Assembly (NCBI GenBank): GCA_001776905.1
Contig: MFDM01000023.1
Span: 1 to 34,141 of the forward strand
Direction: 5' to 3'
Source: Candidatus Daviesbacteria bacterium RIFCSPLOWO2_01_FULL_39_12
GTDB lineage: Bacteria; Patescibacteriota; Microgenomatia; Daviesbacterales; UBA10151
Length of the DNA: 34,141 bases
Both the position numbers and the translations under genes were made by a program. Shown in pieces: positions 31,383-34,141 of this stretch (within the stretch, counting starts at the first letter, position 1; every line of letters begins with the position of its first letter). The notes under the pieces were generated by a model, which made no database searches, was not told where the DNA came from, and saw only the letters and a program-made list of their open reading frames with translations.

Positions 31383-32809
31383 CTTGCTTCCTTTGCTATT
31401 TTTAAAACAGCCAAGTTAAGACCCAATATCATCCAAAAAAGTGTGGCCACCTTTGATGCCTCCAATACATCTATAAATAAACCATTAAGCAAAAAGGCAA
31501 TTATCATTGCCAAACTGGCGGCAGAAAAATATTTGATCAACTTACTCTCATCTCCAAAACAATATTTAACCCTTTTGGCAACTTCCACAAACACTAATAC
31601 TAGGGCATATGTACCCAATATGCCAACCTCCCCTAATGATCTTAATATATCATTATCTGTAGCTATATCTATTGATGAATAACCTGTTCCCAAAAAGGGA
31701 TTTTTAATAAATGCCCTGATAGCCCTTGGCCATTCAATATTTAATCTTATTTGAAATGATCTATAAACCCCAAGCTGAGTGGTGTCTATGGGTTCTCCCG
31801 GAGTAATATCTGAAGCTTCCCCGCCTGAGGGAGAAACAAAGATGGAAGTATCGGCAGATCTCGAAGACGTCTTTATAGCCAGCGTGGGAATATTTAGCCT
31901 GGATCTGACTTGCTGATCTTCTGTTTTACCTTCATATCTTTGCCCCATATTTAAAAGATTAATTGTGACCGTTGAGATAAATCTATCTCTAAGTTGCGAG
32001 GGATATATTAAAATTAATGCACCGGCTATAAAAATTAACAGTAGATATTTTTTCTTTTTGGAAAAAATTAAGGCAAAAATGATTCCAACAAAAGCGGCTA
32101 CAAAAGAGAGTCTGGCAGCAGTCATAATTAAGACAAAAAGCGATAATCCTCCCAAAAAAATGAGAGCTAATTTATACCATTTTTTAACTGTAAAAAAGAC
32201 CGTTGTCAAAATCACTAAAGTCATAGCCAAAAAGGTGGCCAGATCATAGTGACCTGCAAAAGTGGAGTTAACTCTTGCACCGGGAGTAAGTCTCAAGCTT
32301 AAACCCTTGGCAAATTCCGAATTAGAAGTGGAAATTACCGACCAATCCAAATACTGCTGTCCCAATGCATAAATATCCACTGCTAAAACTACACAGAAAA
32401 GAACAATCAAACTTAAGATAAACTCTCTTTTGGTTTTGATGACTGTTGCAACAATTGGTAATAAAATCATATACTCCACTCTCCTTAGAAAATGCAGGAT
32501 GGCTAAATGAGGAGAAACTGTCTGGGTTAAAAAGATGGCTGAGATTAAAGAAACTAAACCTATGAAAAAAAATAACAGCAATACTTGATTTAACCTATCG
32601 TTTACAAAAACCTTTAATTGATTTGAAAGAGCTAAATAAATTCCCCATCCACCAGCCAAAAGAGCAATAAGTAAATCTTCAACTCTAATAGCTACAAATG
32701 TACCTACCACGTTTGTTAAAGGGAACTTTGGATATAAAGGAATAAAGGCAAAAAGAAACAGAGTTAAAAAAAATAAAGCCTTTTGGTAATAAAATAAAAA
32801 GCTAAACAT
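31379..32809 (-). CDS. O-antigen ligase / polymerase-like membrane protein (Wzy_C family)
   Basis: This polytopic protein of 476 aa has about ten to twelve membrane helices. One long outer loop (about 275-375) leads into SFQIRLNIEWPRAIRAFIKNPFLGTGYSS, the conserved WaaL/Wzy_C segment ending in NPFLGTG. Such proteins polymerise or ligate lipid-linked glycans on the outer face of the membrane. Which of the two cannot be told here, and the organism type suggests no lipopolysaccharide. The start chosen is the ATG at 32809, overlapping the upstream gene by 8 nt; the frame extends to a TTG at 32881, which is less likely. The loop contains SPSGGEAS, coded by a GC-rich stretch (31818-31836). Confidence 0.85.
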   Translation of the reverse strand: MFSFLFYYQKALFFLTLFLFAFIPLYPKFPLTNVVGTFVAIRVEDLLIALLAGGWGIYLALSNQLKVFVNDRLNQVLLLFFFIGLVSLISAIFLTQTVSPHLAILHFLRRVEYMILLPIVATVIKTKREFILSLIVLFCVVLAVDIYALGQQYLDWSVISTSNSEFAKGLSLRLTPGARVNSTFAGHYDLATFLAMTLVILTTVFFTVKKWYKLALIFLGGLSLFVLIMTAARLSFVAAFVGIIFALIFSKKKKYLLLIFIAGALILIYPSQLRDRFISTVTINLLNMGQRYEGKTEDQQVRSRLNIPTLAIKTSSRSADTSIFVSPSGGEASDITPGEPIDTTQLGVYRSFQIRLNIEWPRAIRAFIKNPFLGTGYSSIDIATDNDILRSLGEVGILGTYALVLVFVEVAKRVKYCFGDESKLIKYFSAASLAMIIAFLLNGLFIDVLEASKVATLFWMILGLNLAVLKIAKEAR

Positions 32810-33356
32810 ATTTTTTGATAAGAACCAATTTAGTAAACTTATAAAGCAGTCGTATGGAAACCAAAATTCCCAACCAGACAATTATTCTTGCAACTATACT
32901 CGATGGGTAAAATCTCAAGGTAACTTTGGTAAAATACTCCTTTCCCACTACTTCAAACTTAGTTGCTCCCCAAAATTTAGAGGATCCGTCCTCATAATAC
33001 GGTTCCAAACCATTAACATATAAAGAATCTCTCAGCGGATAATAAAGCTCTTCTAAATAGGTGGAGTCTGTGTGTCTTTTAATCACATTCCAGGAATACT
33101 CCGGGGGATGGTTTAACCTTAGGGGAGGAAAAGGCAGTTTGGATAAATCATGGTAATCTTTTGCATAAAAAGGGGCGACAAAACTTCTAAAATTATCAGA
33201 AAAATAGGCTGCCACATTGGGGATTTGGATGGTATCACCCTCTAAGGTAGATTTTTCAGAATTAGGCAAGCTTTTAAATTGAGACACATGTTGCGGTGAA
33301 GGCCAAACCATATAAACAAGGAGTAGCAATGAGAATAGAATGAAAATAATCTTCAT
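32802..33356 (-). CDS. Hypothetical two-helix membrane protein in the polysaccharide operon
   Basis: I do not recognise this 184-aa protein. It has an N-terminal membrane helix or uncleaved signal (about 2-19), an outer domain of about 130 residues rich in Tyr, Pro and Phe, and a C-terminal helix (about 153-173) ending in basic residues. The outer part contains PFPPLRLNHPPEYSWNVIK and YLEELYYPLRDSLYVNGLEPYYEDG, with no known motif or catalytic signature. It sits one base after the acyltransferase gene and overlaps the polymerase-like gene by 8 nt, so it belongs to the operon and may be a partner of the polymerase/ligase. The function is unknown. Confidence 0.8.
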   Translation of the reverse strand: MKIIFILFSLLLLVYMVWPSPQHVSQFKSLPNSEKSTLEGDTIQIPNVAAYFSDNFRSFVAPFYAKDYHDLSKLPFPPLRLNHPPEYSWNVIKRHTDSTYLEELYYPLRDSLYVNGLEPYYEDGSSKFWGATKFEVVGKEYFTKVTLRFYPSSIVARIIVWLGILVSIRLLYKFTKLVLIKKYV

Positions 33357-33357
33357 A

Positions 33358-33960
33358 TCACTGAAATAATCTGGCTCTTCCTAATCTATATTTTGGATCC
33401 TTTAATTTTCTCTCCCCAATCACTTGCGCCGGTACTCCACCCACTATTTTAAATTCCTCCACATTTTTAGTAACTACAGCACCAGCTCCCACCACTGCCC
33501 CTTTTCCTATCTTCACACCGGGCAAAATAATAACCCTGGGCCCAATAAAAACATAATCTCCTATTTCAACAGTGGCCACTGTAGCATGAAAATCATCAGA
33601 GTTTACATCATGTTCGGAGTTGTAGATCATCACTTCTGATGCTATATCCACATGATCTCCAATTTTAATCTTATCCCTTCCATCTAAAAAAACGTTGTCT
33701 CCAATAATTGAACCTTCCCCTATCTCAATATTTGCCGGAAAGAAAAATCTTGCTCCAATATGAATTCTGGACCCTTTACCTATTTTTACTCCCTCCAGTT
33801 TATAAAAAAATAATCTGATAAAATGAGATGGAATTAGTCCAATCCAGGTTAAAAATAATAATTCTAAATCTAAAACCCAGTTTAAAAACCTGTTCAAAAT
33901 CCTCTGAGAAGCCTCTCTGTTATCCAAGGGCTTGCCCATACGATCATAAAAAATAGCCAT
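33358..33960 (-). CDS. Hexapeptide-repeat (left-handed beta-helix) acyltransferase
   Basis: Members of this family O- or N-acetylate sugars using acetyl-CoA and act as trimers. The 200-aa protein has an amphipathic or hydrophobic N-terminal stretch (about 30-53). Hexapeptide repeats run from GVKIGKGSRIHIGA to VKIGKGAVVGAGAVVTKNV (about 57-167). The extended loop carries the likely catalytic His in YNSEHDVNSDDFHA. The ending VGGVPAQVIGERK is typical of maltose/galactoside O-acetyltransferase-like enzymes (WbbJ type). It is 37 nt after the truncated glycosyltransferase and 1 nt before the unknown membrane protein. It probably acetylates a residue of the surface glycan. Confidence 0.92.
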   Translation of the reverse strand: MAIFYDRMGKPLDNREASQRILNRFLNWVLDLELLFLTWIGLIPSHFIRLFFYKLEGVKIGKGSRIHIGARFFFPANIEIGEGSIIGDNVFLDGRDKIKIGDHVDIASEVMIYNSEHDVNSDDFHATVATVEIGDYVFIGPRVIILPGVKIGKGAVVGAGAVVTKNVEEFKIVGGVPAQVIGERKLKDPKYRLGRARLFQ

Positions 33961-33997
33961 GTATTAATTATATGGTGAACAGCAGGTATAAGCAAAC

Positions 33998-34141
33998 TTA
34001 AATATTCCCCACCCTTTCAAATACTTTCAAAACTTCTTTGGCCATTTTTTCCCATGAGAATTTTTTGGCTTGTGCTAATCCCAGTTTAGAATATTTTTCC
34101 CTAAGTTTCTTATCAGTGGTGATAGTTCTGATAGCCTGCTC
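33998..34141 (-). CDS. C-terminal end of a glycosyltransferase (cut by window edge)
   Basis: The last 47 codons of a minus-strand gene run off the window end, with a TAA stop at 33998-34000. The visible part reads EQAIRTITTDKKLREKYSKL, then AQAKKFSWEKMAKEVLKVFE. This is the standard end of GT4 glycosyltransferases (compare RKELTEKGLKRYKQFSWEKL in the gene at 27608-28726). The donor-binding region lies outside the window. It is the most upstream visible member of the polysaccharide operon. Confidence 0.8.
   Translation of the reverse strand, partial: EQAIRTITTDKKLREKYSKLGLAQAKKFSWEKMAKEVLKVFERVGNI

Overview
The window is a compact, AT-rich bacterial chromosome segment. All but one protein gene lie on the minus strand, so transcription runs from high to low coordinates. 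The proteins look like those of a Candidate Phyla Radiation (Patescibacteria) bacterium, most likely Microgenomates-like. Reasons are a tightly overlapping division and cell-wall cluster with shortened Mur enzymes, a DUF4012 protein at the end of a glycosyltransferase operon, an isoleucyl-tRNA synthetase with degenerate class I signatures, and leaderless promoters. TGA acts as a stop at several ATGA gene junctions, so the UGA=Gly code of Gracilibacteria/Absconditabacteria is excluded. The lineage is inferred from protein character alone.

Layout in transcription order. (1) 34141-24014: a surface-polysaccharide operon. It holds a glycosyltransferase cut by the window edge, a hexapeptide acyltransferase, an unknown two-helix membrane protein, an O-antigen-ligase/polymerase-like protein, a GT39-like membrane glycosyltransferase, three GT4 glycosyltransferases, a priming sugar-phosphate transferase and a DUF4012 protein. 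(2) 23927-20998: recO, glycyl-tRNA synthetase and an unknown membrane-anchored protein. (3) 20958-7967: the dcw cluster mraZ-rsmH-ftsL-ftsI-murE-murB-murA-murF-mraY-ftsW-murG-ftsQ-ftsA, mostly with ATGA or other overlapping junctions, preceded by a clear MraZ operator (TGG-type units every 10-11 bp). (4) 7954-1281: a second good promoter, then ftsZ-ileS-rodA-rplU-rpmA-parB. (5) lepB on the plus strand converges on parB and diverges from tRNA-Val(CAC), which is followed by a small unknown gene.

The genes form a coherent growth module: lipid II synthesis (MurA/B/E/F, MraY, MurG), septal and lateral wall synthesis (FtsW, PBP, RodA), divisome (FtsZ/A/Q/L), chromosome segregation (ParB) and surface glycan assembly. 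Several wall enzymes deviate from the textbook. MurB ends after its FAD domain, MurE and MurF lack the N-terminal substrate domain, MurA has Asp instead of the fosfomycin-target Cys, and MurG has a shortened glycine loop. murC, murD and ddl are absent from the cluster.

The least explained signal is a set of short, GC-rich palindromes lying in frame inside genes (ileS, murE, recO, the DUF4012 gene, a GT4 gene) or in the mraZ leader. One supplies the last codons and stop of recO. I saw no CRISPR array, rRNA, insertion sequence, prophage or defence system, and no clearly new multi-gene system. No stretch longer than about 170 bases lacks a gene.
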